A stretch of 64,000 nucleotides of DNA from Actinomycetospora soli (GTDB taxonomy: Bacteria; Actinomycetota; Actinomycetes; Mycobacteriales; Pseudonocardiaceae), in NCBI RefSeq assembly GCF_021026295.1, contig NZ_JAJNDA010000011.1, forward strand, positions 62,001-126,000, given 5' to 3'. Position numbers and translations under genes: made by a program. Below the pieces are notes generated by a model. The model had not been told where the DNA came from. It searched no databases and was given only the letters and a program-made list of their open reading frames with translations. Shown in pieces: positions 29,065-36,876 of the stretch (position 1 is the first letter of the stretch; each line of letters opens with the position of its first letter).

Positions 29065-29711
29065 TCATGTCCGGACCTCCTGCTCGACGAGGGCGGTCAG
29101 GCCCTCCACGCACACAGCGCCGCTGACGACGGCGGCGACGACGATCGCGGCGACCGTCACCACGCCGCCGAACCACGGCAGCCACGACTCCGGACGGCGT
29201 AGGCGCCGCCGGCCCGGCCCCCGCAGTCGAGGCCGAGCACCGCGCCCCAGACCGCCGTGTAGCGACGCTCGAGGCGGCGGAAGGGGGCGGAGCCGGCGGA
29301 GAGCCGGTGCCACGCGGCGACCTTCGCGGCGTCGCCGCGCGTGACGAACGGGATCAGGCCGGCCGACATGATCGGCGTCCCGCCGCGGCAGGAGAGCAGC
29401 ATCGCGACCGCGATCGTGGCGCTGACCAGCGCGTCCTTCGCGACGACGAGGCGCGGATCGCCGACGACGAGACCGGCGAGGATGCCGACGACCGACGTGG
29501 CGAGCATCAGGGCGGCGAGCCGGTCGAGGTGGTGGCCGCCGAGCACCGACCCGACGGTGCGCACGACCGGGATCACCGCACCGGCGGTCAGCGCGGCGAC
29601 GGTGCTGCCGCCGAGGTGGGCGACGACGACCGCCGCGGCGAGAGGCAGGGCGACGTCGACGACCAGGGGCGCGAGGGAGGAGCCGGAGCGCCTCGGCGCT
29701 GTGGTTGGCAC
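29065..29711 (-). pseudogene. VC0807-like membrane protein gene with apparent frameshift
   Basis: The first about 165 residues form a four-to-five-span membrane protein: LVVDVALPLAAAVVVAHLGG, VLGGHHLDRLAALMLATSVV and AKDALVSATIAVAMLLSCRG, then the family-like loop RRLERRYTAVWGAVLG. This resembles VC0807-family proteins of unknown function. The frame then loses membrane character and stops at 29157. A neighbouring frame supplies the missing last helix (PESWLPWFGGVVTVAAIVVA and onward) and ends at 29065 with a normal charged tail. The switch falls near 29200-29215. It is either a real one-base disruption or a sequence error. The gene starts with GTG at 29711, seven bases from its -10 box, and is divergent from a TetR gene. 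Confidence 0.65.
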
Positions 29712-29718
29712 GAGCCTG

Positions 29719-29747
29719 AACTTAGGCTGGACCTAACAATGGGTCAA
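29719..29747 (-). promoter_or_regulatory. Promoter of the membrane protein gene, likely leaderless
   Basis: On the minus strand TTGACC (complement of 29742-29747) is followed by exactly 17 bp and TAAGTT (complement of 29719-29724), then seven bases and the GTG start at 29711. Both boxes and the spacer are close to the housekeeping consensus. The short distance predicts a transcript beginning at or next to the start codon. Confidence 0.7.
29722..29736. promoter_or_regulatory. Inverted repeat, probable TetR operator
   Basis: TTAGG-CTGGA-CCTAA is a perfect 5+5 inverted repeat with a 5 bp spacer. It overlaps the -10 and spacer of the leftward promoter and the likely -35 (TGGACC) of the rightward TetR gene, whose -10 (TAGGCT, 29753-29758) sits six bases before its GTG. 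A repressor bound here would block both promoters. Confidence 0.7.
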
Positions 29748-29764
29748 GCGGATAGGCTGCGGCC

Positions 29765-30361
29765 GTGGTCCAGGGGCTGCGGGAACGCAAGAAGCAGGCG
29801 ACGCGCGCGCACATCTCGGCGGTCGCCACGCGGCTGTTCGTCGAGCAGGGGTTCGAGGCGACGACGATCGCGCAGATCGCGGAGCAGGCCGAGGTCGCGA
29901 AGATGACGGTGACGAACTACTTCCCGCTGAAGGAGGACCTGTTCTTCGACCGGGCGCCGGAGATCGTCGCCCTGCTGGCGGACGTGGTCACCGGGCGGCC
30001 GGCGGGCACGACGCCGGCCGCCGCGGTGTGCGCGGCCTATCTCGAGGGGCTCGACGCGCGCTGGCCGCCGCTCGGGTTCGGCAGCGCGGACTTCACCGCC
30101 GCGATCGCGGCGAGCCCCGCCCTGCAGGCCCGCGGCCGGTCGATGCTGGCCGAGCAGGAGGAGGCCCTCGCTGCGGTGCTCGTGGCCGAGGCGCGGGCCG
30201 CCGATCCCGACGACGACGGGCTCGACGCCCGCCTCGAGGCGGCCCGGCTCGCCGGGATCGTGCGGGTGCTGGTCGCGGACCTGGTCGGGCGCGTCCAGGC
30301 CGGCGAGCCGGAGGACGCGGTCCTGGAGCGGGTGCGGCGAGCCGCCCGTGAGTACTTCTGA
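29765..30361 (+). CDS. TetR-family transcriptional regulator
   Basis: This 198-residue repressor begins QGLRERKKQATRAHISAVAT, then RLFVEQGFEATTIAQIAEQA and EVAKMTVTNYFPLKEDLFF, a complete TetR helix-turn-helix at about residues 8-55 of the MftR/AcrR-like type. The C-terminal domain (55-198) is helical and probably binds a small ligand. It is divergent from the frameshifted VC0807-like membrane gene and probably controls it through the inverted repeat at 29722. GTG 29765 lies six bases after a TAGGCT -10 box, so its transcript is probably leaderless. Confidence 0.92.
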   Translation: MVQGLRERKKQATRAHISAVATRLFVEQGFEATTIAQIAEQAEVAKMTVTNYFPLKEDLFFDRAPEIVALLADVVTGRPAGTTPAAAVCAAYLEGLDARWPPLGFGSADFTAAIAASPALQARGRSMLAEQEEALAAVLVAEARAADPDDDGLDARLEAARLAGIVRVLVADLVGRVQAGEPEDAVLERVRRAAREYF

Positions 30362-30383
30362 CGGTCATACCCGTCACGACTAC

Positions 30384-32729
30384 TCACAGGCGCGCAGCGC
30401 ACCGCACGATCGCGTCCGCATCGATGTCGTGCAGCGCGTGCGCGGACGCCAGGTCGGAGGACTGCCCGAAGCCGCTGACGCCGAGGTGCTCCGCCCGCAC
30501 GCCGTGCACGCCCGCGAGGAACGCCAGCGTGTGCGGGTGCCCGTCGAGCACCGTGACCAGCGGCGCCGCACGGTCGACCGGGAAGCAGGCGTCGAGGATC
30601 CACGTCGGGTCGCCGGTGTCGGCGCGGCGGGCCCGCACGGCGCGGAACAGCCGGTCGGCACTGGTCACGACGACGACGTCCGCCGGGACCCCGAGAGCCC
30701 CCAGCCGGTCCGCCGCGGCCAGCGCGTTCGGCACGGTCGCGCCCATCGCCGCGATCGTCACCCGCGGCGCCCCGGGGGCGCGCCGCAGGACGTACCCGCC
30801 CGCCACGACCTGCCGCCGCCGCTCCTCGCGGGCGGCGGGGTCCTCGGGGACGGCCGCGAGCGACTGGTCCACCGGTGCCGTCGAGAGCCGCAGGTACGAC
30901 GACGACCCGTCGGGCCGGCCGAGGCGACCGAGCCCGTCGAGCAGGCACCACGTCACCTCGATCGCGAACGCCGGCTCGAACGCCACGCAGCCCGGCTGCT
31001 CCAGGCCGATCGACGGCGTGGTGATCGACTGGTGCGCGCCGCCCTCGGGTGCCAGCGACACCCCGGACGGCGTCCCGACCAGGATCGACTGCCCGCCCGC
31101 GTACATCCCGAACGACCACGGCTCCAGCGCGCGCGAGACGAAGGGGTCGTAGAGCACCCCGATCGGCAGCAGCGGCTCGCCCCAGCGCGACCAGGTCGCC
31201 CCGAGCTCCCCGAGCAGTCCGACCAGGTTCGTCTCGGCGATGCCCAGCTCGATGTGCTGCCCGGTCGGCCGTTCGCGCCAGTGCAGGATCGTCTCGGCGT
31301 CGTCGTCGAACCAGTCCCGGCGCTCCGAGGCCGCCCACGAGCCGACCTTGTTCAGCCAGCCGCCGAGGTTGGTCGAGCTCGCCACGTCCGGCGAGCAGGT
31401 CACGACCCGGCGCGCCGCCTCCGGCGCGGACCGGGTCAGGTCGAGCAGGGCCCGGCCCAGGGCCTGCTGGGTGTTGCCCGTCCCCGACGGCGGGCGGCCC
31501 AGGTCGGTCGGGACGCTCACCGCGGGGGCCGTCCCGACGGCGGGTCGGTCGAGTCGGGTGGCGACGGTCGCGCACAGGTCGGCGGCGGCACCGCCGCGCG
31601 GCAGCGGCGCCCACGGCTCGTCGAGGTCGGCCCCGACACGTGCGGCGAGCTCGCGCATCTGCGGCTCGGAGAGCAGCGAGCTGTGGTTCTGCGGGTGGCC
31701 CTGCGTCGCGAGCCCGTAGCCCTTGACGGTGTACGCGAAGATCACCGTGGGGCGGGTGTCGTCGATGCGGGCGTAGGCGTCGAGCAGGGCGCCGAGGTCG
31801 TGGCCGCCGAGGTTGCGGATGGCGGCGTGGACCCCGTCGTCGTCGATCGTCTCCAGCAGCGCCGCGAGCCGCGGCCCGTCGTCGGGAAGGCCCTGGGGGA
31901 GCCGTTCCCGCAGCTGGGTGGGGGTGCAGCGCAGGAGGCGCTGGTACTCCGGGTTGGTCATCGTGTCGATGCGCCGGCGCAGCGCGTCGCCGCCCTCGCG
32001 GGCGAACAGCTCGGTCAGGATCCGCCCGTACTTGACGGTGACGACCTGCCAGCCGGCCGCCTCGAACAGGCCCTGCAGGCGGGTGGCGGAGATGTCGGGG
32101 ACGACGCGGTCGAGCGACTGGCGGTTGAAGTCGACGATCCAGGTGATCTCGCCGAGCTCGCGGACCATGGGGTCGAGCACGGCCTCCCAGACCGCGCCCT
32201 CGTCGAGTTCCGCGTCGCCGACCAGCGAGAACTGGCGTCCGGTGCCGGCGCGGCCGCTGACCCCGTCGGCGTACCGGCGGGCGATCGCACCCCAGATCGG
32301 GGCGGTCGCGCCGATCCCGACCGAGCCCGTGGAGTAGTCGACGGGGTCGGGGTCCTTCGAGCGCGACGGGTAGGACTGCAGCCCGCCCTGCTCGCGCAGC
32401 GTCGTCAGGAACCGGGGGTCCAACCGCCCCAGCAGGTGGTTGATCGCGTGCAGCACCGGCGAGGCGTGCGGCTTGACCGAGACCCGGTCCTCGGCGCGCA
32501 GCGCCCCGAACCAGAGCGCGGTCATGATCGAGACGATGGACGCCGACGAGGCCTGGTGTCCGCCCACCTTGAGCCCGCCCGGGTTGGGCCGCACGCGGTT
32601 GGCGTGGTCGACGATCGCCGTCGCGAGCCAGAGCACGCGGCGTTCCACGTCGGCGAGGGCGTCCAGGGTGGGCGTGCTGGTCGTCGTCGTGGTGGTCGTC
32701 GTGGTCGGCTCGGTGACGCGGGCGGTCAT
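30384..32729 (-). CDS. 2-oxoacid (pyruvate/2-oxobutyrate) dehydrogenase E1, MdeB-like
   Basis: This 781-residue thiamine-diphosphate enzyme is of the homodimeric AceE type, shorter than AceE (about 890). The ThDP-binding motif is LVGDAELDEGAVWEAVLDPM followed by WIVDFNRQSLDRVVP. GGLKVGGHQASSASIVSIMT near the N-terminus and YAGGQSILVGTPSGVSLAPE with GGAHQSITTPSIGLE in the second half are conserved in E1 proteins. In Pseudomonas, MdeB is a similar E1 acting on 2-oxobutyrate from methionine, with an Lrp-type regulator MdeR. Here an Lrp gene is divergent at 32933, but no methionine lyase, E2 or E3 gene is nearby. The N-terminus has an unusual run of about ten Thr. ATG 32729 follows GGAG. Confidence 0.85.
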   Translation of the reverse strand: MTARVTEPTTTTTTTTTSTPTLDALADVERRVLWLATAIVDHANRVRPNPGGLKVGGHQASSASIVSIMTALWFGALRAEDRVSVKPHASPVLHAINHLLGRLDPRFLTTLREQGGLQSYPSRSKDPDPVDYSTGSVGIGATAPIWGAIARRYADGVSGRAGTGRQFSLVGDAELDEGAVWEAVLDPMVRELGEITWIVDFNRQSLDRVVPDISATRLQGLFEAAGWQVVTVKYGRILTELFAREGGDALRRRIDTMTNPEYQRLLRCTPTQLRERLPQGLPDDGPRLAALLETIDDDGVHAAIRNLGGHDLGALLDAYARIDDTRPTVIFAYTVKGYGLATQGHPQNHSSLLSEPQMRELAARVGADLDEPWAPLPRGGAAADLCATVATRLDRPAVGTAPAVSVPTDLGRPPSGTGNTQQALGRALLDLTRSAPEAARRVVTCSPDVASSTNLGGWLNKVGSWAASERRDWFDDDAETILHWRERPTGQHIELGIAETNLVGLLGELGATWSRWGEPLLPIGVLYDPFVSRALEPWSFGMYAGGQSILVGTPSGVSLAPEGGAHQSITTPSIGLEQPGCVAFEPAFAIEVTWCLLDGLGRLGRPDGSSSYLRLSTAPVDQSLAAVPEDPAAREERRRQVVAGGYVLRRAPGAPRVTIAAMGATVPNALAAADRLGALGVPADVVVVTSADRLFRAVRARRADTGDPTWILDACFPVDRAAPLVTVLDGHPHTLAFLAGVHGVRAEHLGVSGFGQSSDLASAHALHDIDADAIVRCAARL

Positions 32730-32881
32730 CGCGGGGCTCCGGAGGGCGTGGGAGGTCGGGGTCGGCGGGGCCGGCGGGGGGTGACCCGCCGGCGACCGCA
32801 CGCGGACGGCCGGCTCCGGTGGGACGGCACGTCGAACCGTCATCGAACCCACCACGCGCACCAGGAACAAGTCGGACGCCG

Positions 32882-32892
32882 TTGCGGCGCAA
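32882..32892. promoter_or_regulatory. Short palindrome in the E1-Lrp divergent gap
   Basis: TTGCG-G-CGCAA is a perfect 11 bp inverted repeat in the 203 bp gap between the MdeB-like gene (start 32729) and the Lrp gene (start 32933). TTGCG recurs 47 bases to the right, just before the Lrp start codon. Lrp/AsnC proteins bind short palindromes of this kind, so it is a plausible operator, but the assignment rests on position only. Confidence 0.45.
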
Positions 32893-32932
32893 AGCTCGAC
32901 GCGGATCGGGGCGTTCGACGAGGATTAGTTGC

Positions 32933-33394
32933 GTGGAGCACCCCCGCAGCCCCGGCGCCGCCGACGTCGACGAGACCGACCACCGCCTGCTCGCCCTGCT
33001 GCGCGAGGACGGGCGGCGGACCTTCTCCGACATGGCCCCGCGCCTCGGGCTGTCGGTGGCCGCGGTGAAGCGGCGCGTCGACCGGCTCCGGGAGATCGGG
33101 GTGATCACCGGATTCACGGTGCAGGTCGACGCCGCCCGCCTCGGGTGGGGCGTGGAGGCCTTCACCGAGGTCCGCTACGCGGGCAGCACGCCGGTGGACG
33201 ACATCGTGTCCACGGCGTCGACGGTGCCGGAGGTCCAGGCGGTGTACACGATCGCCGGGGACCCGGACGCGCTCGTCCAGGTCCGGGCACGGGACCTCGC
33301 CGACCTGCAGCGCGTGATCGACCGGCTCCGCCGCGCGGGGACGATCACCGGGACGAAGACGTTGATGGTGCTGGGGCGCTGGACGCGGGCATGA
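32933..33394 (+). CDS. Lrp/AsnC-family transcriptional regulator
   Basis: This 153-residue regulator has an N-terminal winged helix-turn-helix (DETDHRLLALLREDGRRTFS, DMAPRLGLSVAAVKRRVDRL) and a C-terminal RAM/AsnC effector domain (FTEVRYAGSTPVDDIVSTAS, AVYTIAGDPDALVQVRARDL), the standard Lrp layout and size. It probably forms dimers or octamers and senses an amino acid or 2-oxoacid. It is divergent from the MdeB-like E1 gene and its stop overlaps the ATG of the acyl-CoA synthetase gene, so it may control both sides. The Pseudomonas mdeR-mdeB arrangement supports the first. Confidence 0.93.
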   Translation: MEHPRSPGAADVDETDHRLLALLREDGRRTFSDMAPRLGLSVAAVKRRVDRLREIGVITGFTVQVDAARLGWGVEAFTEVRYAGSTPVDDIVSTASTVPEVQAVYTIAGDPDALVQVRARDLADLQRVIDRLRRAGTITGTKTLMVLGRWTRA

Positions 33395-35034
33395 TGCCGG
33401 GCGTGACGAGCCAGACGTGGATCACCGAGCTCACGCCCCTGTCGTTCCTGCGCCGCTCGGCGGCCGTCTTCCCCGAGAAGACGGCGATCGTGCACGGGGC
33501 GTCGCGCTGGACCTACGCCGAGTTCGGCCGGGACGCGCAGCGGCTGGCGCGCGGTCTGCGGGCGTCGGGCGTGCAGCCGGGCGACCGGGTCGCGTGCCTG
33601 CTGCCGAACGTCCCGGCGATGCTGCACGCGCACTTCGGGGTGCCGCTGGCGGGCGCGGTGCTGGTCGCGGTGAACACGCGCCTGTCGGCCGAGGAGGTCC
33701 GCTACATCCTCGACCACTCCGGCGCGACCGTGCTGATCGTCGACTCGGAGCTGCTGGCCGCGGTCGACCCGATCCGCGAGTCGCTGGAGACGGTCCGCGA
33801 GATCGTCGTGCACGTCGACCCGGAGGGGCCGGGGAGCGGGTCCGACGGCTACGCCGACCTGCTGGCCCGCGGCGACGAGGGCGACGACCTCTCGTGGGAC
33901 GTCGCCGACGAGCGCTCCACGATCACGATCAACTACACGTCCGGGACCACCGGCCGCCCCAAGGGCGTCCAGTACCACCACCGCGGGGCGTACCTGAACT
34001 CGTTCGGCGAGATCGTGCACAGCTACCACGACCCGGCCAGCGTCTACCTGTGGACGCTGCCGATGTTCCACTGCAACGGCTGGTGCACCCCGTGGGCGAT
34101 CACCGCGATCGGCGGCACCCACGTCTGCCTGCGCGAGGTCCGCGGCGACACGATCTGGCGGCTGATCGGCGAGCACCGCGTGACCCACCTCAACGGCGCC
34201 CCGACCGTCGTCACGACGATCATGAACGCGGCCGAGGCGCGCGAGCTCGACTACCAGCTGGTCGTCACGACCGCGGGGGCGCCGCCGAGCCCGACGACGA
34301 TCCTCGAGATGGAGCGCCTCGGGTTCCGGGTGGTGCACGTCTACGGGCTCACCGAGGTCTACGGGCCCTACACGGTCTGCCAGTGGCAGGACGACTGGGC
34401 CGCGCTGGAGGCCACCGAGCGGGCGCGGCTGCAGGCCCGCCAGGGCGTCGCGATGGTGCAGGCCGACCCGGTGCGGGTGGTCGGGACGCTCGACGAGGAC
34501 GTGACCGACTGGGCCTCGGTGGAGCTCGTCGACGTGCCCGCGGACGGCACGACGATGGGCGAGATCGTCATGCGCGGCAACAACGTCATGAGCGGCTACT
34601 ACCGCGACGACGAGGCGACCGCGAAGGCGTTCGCCGGCGGCTGGTACCACTCCGGCGACCTCGGCGTGATGCACCCCGACGGCTACGTCGAGCTCCGCGA
34701 CCGCGCCAAGGACGTGATCATCTCCGGCGGCGAGAACATCTCCACCGTCGAGGTCGAGCAGGCGGTGCTCTCCCACCCCGCCGTGCTCGAGGCCGCCGTC
34801 GTCGGGGTCCCCGACGAGCGCTGGGGCGAGCGCCCCAAGGCGTTCGTCACGCTGCGGCAGGGACAGTCGGTCGAGCCCGACGACGTCGTCGAGCACGTCA
34901 AGACCCAGATCGCCCGGTACAAGGCACCGCGCGAGGTCGAGGTCGTCGACGAGCTGCCCAAGACCTCCACCGGCAAGATCCAGAAGTTCGAGCTGCGGGC
35001 CAAGGAGTGGGGCGGGCAGGAGCGGAAGATCTAG
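33391..35034 (+). CDS. Acyl-CoA synthetase (AMP-forming)
   Basis: This 547-residue adenylating enzyme activates a carboxylic acid as acyl-AMP and then as a CoA thioester. Motifs in order are ITINYTSGTTGRPKGVQYHH (P-loop-like), VYLWTLPMFHCNGWCTPWAI, VVHVYGLTEVYGPYTVCQW, WYHSGDLGVMHPDGYVELRD, the hinge RAKDVIISGGENISTVEVEQ, and LPKTSTGKIQKFELR with the catalytic Lys. The fold and the FHCNGWC segment fit medium- or long-chain acyl-CoA synthetases of the FadD/AlkK type; the exact acid is unknown. The ATG at 33391 overlaps the Lrp stop codon; GTG 33403 is a second possible start. Confidence 0.92.
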   Translation: MMPGVTSQTWITELTPLSFLRRSAAVFPEKTAIVHGASRWTYAEFGRDAQRLARGLRASGVQPGDRVACLLPNVPAMLHAHFGVPLAGAVLVAVNTRLSAEEVRYILDHSGATVLIVDSELLAAVDPIRESLETVREIVVHVDPEGPGSGSDGYADLLARGDEGDDLSWDVADERSTITINYTSGTTGRPKGVQYHHRGAYLNSFGEIVHSYHDPASVYLWTLPMFHCNGWCTPWAITAIGGTHVCLREVRGDTIWRLIGEHRVTHLNGAPTVVTTIMNAAEARELDYQLVVTTAGAPPSPTTILEMERLGFRVVHVYGLTEVYGPYTVCQWQDDWAALEATERARLQARQGVAMVQADPVRVVGTLDEDVTDWASVELVDVPADGTTMGEIVMRGNNVMSGYYRDDEATAKAFAGGWYHSGDLGVMHPDGYVELRDRAKDVIISGGENISTVEVEQAVLSHPAVLEAAVVGVPDERWGERPKAFVTLRQGQSVEPDDVVEHVKTQIARYKAPREVEVVDELPKTSTGKIQKFELRAKEWGGQERKI

Positions 35035-35136
35035 GTGCTCCGCAGCCGGGCACCGAGGGTGGCGAGTTCTCCCGCTCGCGGGGCGCCACATCACGGGGAG
35101 GTAACGGCGGGCGGTGTTAGGCCGATAGGCCCAACG

Positions 35137-35613
35137 ATGAGCCTTCCGACCGATCCGTTCGCCGCACCCTCGACCGCCCCGCAGGCGGTCGTCCTGCGCC
35201 GGGCCGCGGCCGAGCCCGACGCGCGCCGGACCCGGCCGGCACTGATCGCGGGCGGCGCGGTGGGCCTGTTCGCGGTCGGTGCGACCGTCACGGGGGTCGT
35301 CCTGACGACGGCTGGCCCGCCCGCCGCGCCGGCCGCCCTCGCCCCGTCCGCGGGTGCCGCCGCCACGCTCGTCCCGCCACTCGTCGGGGCCCCGATCGTG
35401 CCCACCGAGGTCGCGCCGCCCGTCGTCACCACCCGCGAGCGACCGGCGGCGCGGACCACCCGCACCACGCCCGAGCGGCGCCCGCGCACGGTGTCGCCGC
35501 AGGTGAGGGACGCGCGCGAGATCGTCGCGGTGGTCCGCGAGCGGATCGCGCAGGCCCGGGAGGAGGCCCGCGAGCGGGCGCGGTCGCACCGCCACGGGCC
35601 GCATCACCGCTGA
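35137..35613 (+). CDS. Hypothetical single-span membrane protein
   Basis: This 158-residue protein has no recognised domain. A short cytoplasmic N-terminus (SLPTDPFAAPSTAPQAVVLR) leads to one membrane span (LIAGGAVGLFAVGATVTGVV). An Ala/Pro/Thr-rich extracytoplasmic linker follows and then a strongly charged helical tail (REIVAVVRERIAQAREEARE, then RARSHRHGPHHR). The His/Arg-rich end is unusual and might bind metal or polyanions, which is speculation. ATG 35137 follows GGGGAGG at 35094 only distantly, so the start is uncertain. An imperfect inverted repeat (GTGGCG/CGCCAC) lies at 35058-35090. Confidence 0.65.
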   Translation: MSLPTDPFAAPSTAPQAVVLRRAAAEPDARRTRPALIAGGAVGLFAVGATVTGVVLTTAGPPAAPAALAPSAGAAATLVPPLVGAPIVPTEVAPPVVTTRERPAARTTRTTPERRPRTVSPQVRDAREIVAVVRERIAQAREEARERARSHRHGPHHR

Positions 35614-35694
35614 CGCCAGGCATGGCCCGCCCCGGTGCGGGGAACGCAGCCCCGACCGTGCACCATGCACACGACGAGATCGGGAGCGAGCACC

Positions 35695-36246
35695 GTGAGC
35701 GAGCAGTACGAGGCCGTCGTCGACAACGACACGAGCCCCCTCGACGACGAGCCGTCGGTCGTGCTCGACGAGGACCGCATCGGCACCGACCCGCTCGAGG
35801 ACGGCATGGACACCGCGGAGGACTACAGCCGCGACGTCAAGCTGGGCGGGGACGACAACGACCCCGACCGCGACTCCATCGCCTACCGCCTCCCGCAGGA
35901 GGAGCCCGACGTCACCGAGGGGCTGGAGGAGCCTCCGGGCCGTCCGATCGCCGCGACCCCCGCGATGGACCTCGACGAGTCCGTCGACGACCCGCAGAAC
36001 GCCGTCGACGGCGTGGGCGACGTCGGCACCAGCAGCGCCCCGGTGGCCGACCCGCTCGACCCCGACGGCGCCGTGGAGGCGCAGCTCGAGGGCGAGGTCC
36101 AGGTCGGGCTGTCGTCCGCGGACGATGCGGCCGAGCAGACCGGCCTGCCGGCCGACGACCGCGTCGGCGAGGCGTCCGCGGTGGAGAACGAGTGGCCGAC
36201 CGAGGGCGCCGAGCAGCAGGCGCTGCACGTGGACCAGGAGAGCTGA
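35695..36246 (+). CDS. DUF5709 family acidic protein
   Basis: This 183-residue, very acidic, hydrophilic protein has the DUF5709 pattern: SEQYEAVVDNDTSPLDDEPS, then GTDPLEDGMDTAEDYSRDVK. A more variable Glu/Asp-rich C-terminus contains SIAYRLPQEEPDVTE. It lacks membrane segments and Cys residues and is probably disordered. The family is common in actinomycetes and has no known function. I chose GTG 35695 because the conserved sequence begins there and GGGAGCG precedes it; the open frame continues further upstream. The next gene overlaps its 3' end or starts just after it. Confidence 0.75.
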   Translation: MSEQYEAVVDNDTSPLDDEPSVVLDEDRIGTDPLEDGMDTAEDYSRDVKLGGDDNDPDRDSIAYRLPQEEPDVTEGLEEPPGRPIAATPAMDLDESVDDPQNAVDGVGDVGTSSAPVADPLDPDGAVEAQLEGEVQVGLSSADDAAEQTGLPADDRVGEASAVENEWPTEGAEQQALHVDQES

Positions 36247-36815
36247 GCGCCCTGGAACTCCCCGCCGCCCTCCGCGACCGCCGCCTCCGCACGGGGGCGG
36301 CGGCGGTCGTGCTGGTGCTCGTGGTCTTCGCTGCGGGCGCGCTGGTGGGCGGTTGGCGGCCGTTCTCCTCGCAGCCCGAGGTCTACACGTTCGGACCGGG
36401 CGGCGACCTGGCCGCGTTCACGCTCTTCGACGGGCAGTGCGCCAACGGCCGGCTGGCCACCGGCGCCGGCTACACCGACTCCTCCAACGCCCCGTGCGGG
36501 GACGCGCACGACGTGGAGGTCGTCGGCAGCGCCACGCCGCTGAACTCCAGCCGCGAGGTGAGCTACCCGGGGGCCGCGGCGTTCGCGGAGTACGGGCGCG
36601 CGTTCTGCGCGATGGTCGTGGCGTCGGGACAGGTGGCGCCGTCCTCGGGTGGCGTGGACAAGTCGGCGCTGCGGGTGGCCGCGGTGGTCCCGGCGCAGGC
36701 GGTGTTCGACGCGCCGAACGGTCCGGCGGCGGGCTCGTCCGGCGGCCGTCTGGTCTCGTGCGTCGTCAGCCGTGCGGACGGCGAGAAGCTGACGGACCGC
36801 TTCTCCGTGATCTGA
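36192..36815 (+). CDS. Septum-formation-like membrane protein (start uncertain)
   Basis: The well-supported part encodes a membrane span (GAAAVVLVLVVFAAGALVGG) followed by an extracytoplasmic domain. That domain contains DGQCANGRLATGAG, APCGDAHDVEVVGSA, RAFCAMVVASGQVAP and RLVSCVVSRADGEKLTDRFS. Spaced cysteines and the PCGDAHDVEVVG segment resemble the actinobacterial septum-formation domain, of unknown biochemical role. No standard start lies close to the span: GTG 36192 would overlap the DUF5709 gene by 55 bp, whereas an AGGAG at 36237 points to a non-standard start near 36255. Length is 207 residues from 36192. Confidence 0.65.
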   Translation: MADRGRRAAGAARGPGELSALELPAALRDRRLRTGAAAVVLVLVVFAAGALVGGWRPFSSQPEVYTFGPGGDLAAFTLFDGQCANGRLATGAGYTDSSNAPCGDAHDVEVVGSATPLNSSREVSYPGAAAFAEYGRAFCAMVVASGQVAPSSGGVDKSALRVAAVVPAQAVFDAPNGPAAGSSGGRLVSCVVSRADGEKLTDRFSVI

Positions 36816-36876
36816 GCCTTCCGCCGTGTGAAGTTCCCGTTGCCTCACGTGGGTGTGACGCGCACCATGCTTCGCC

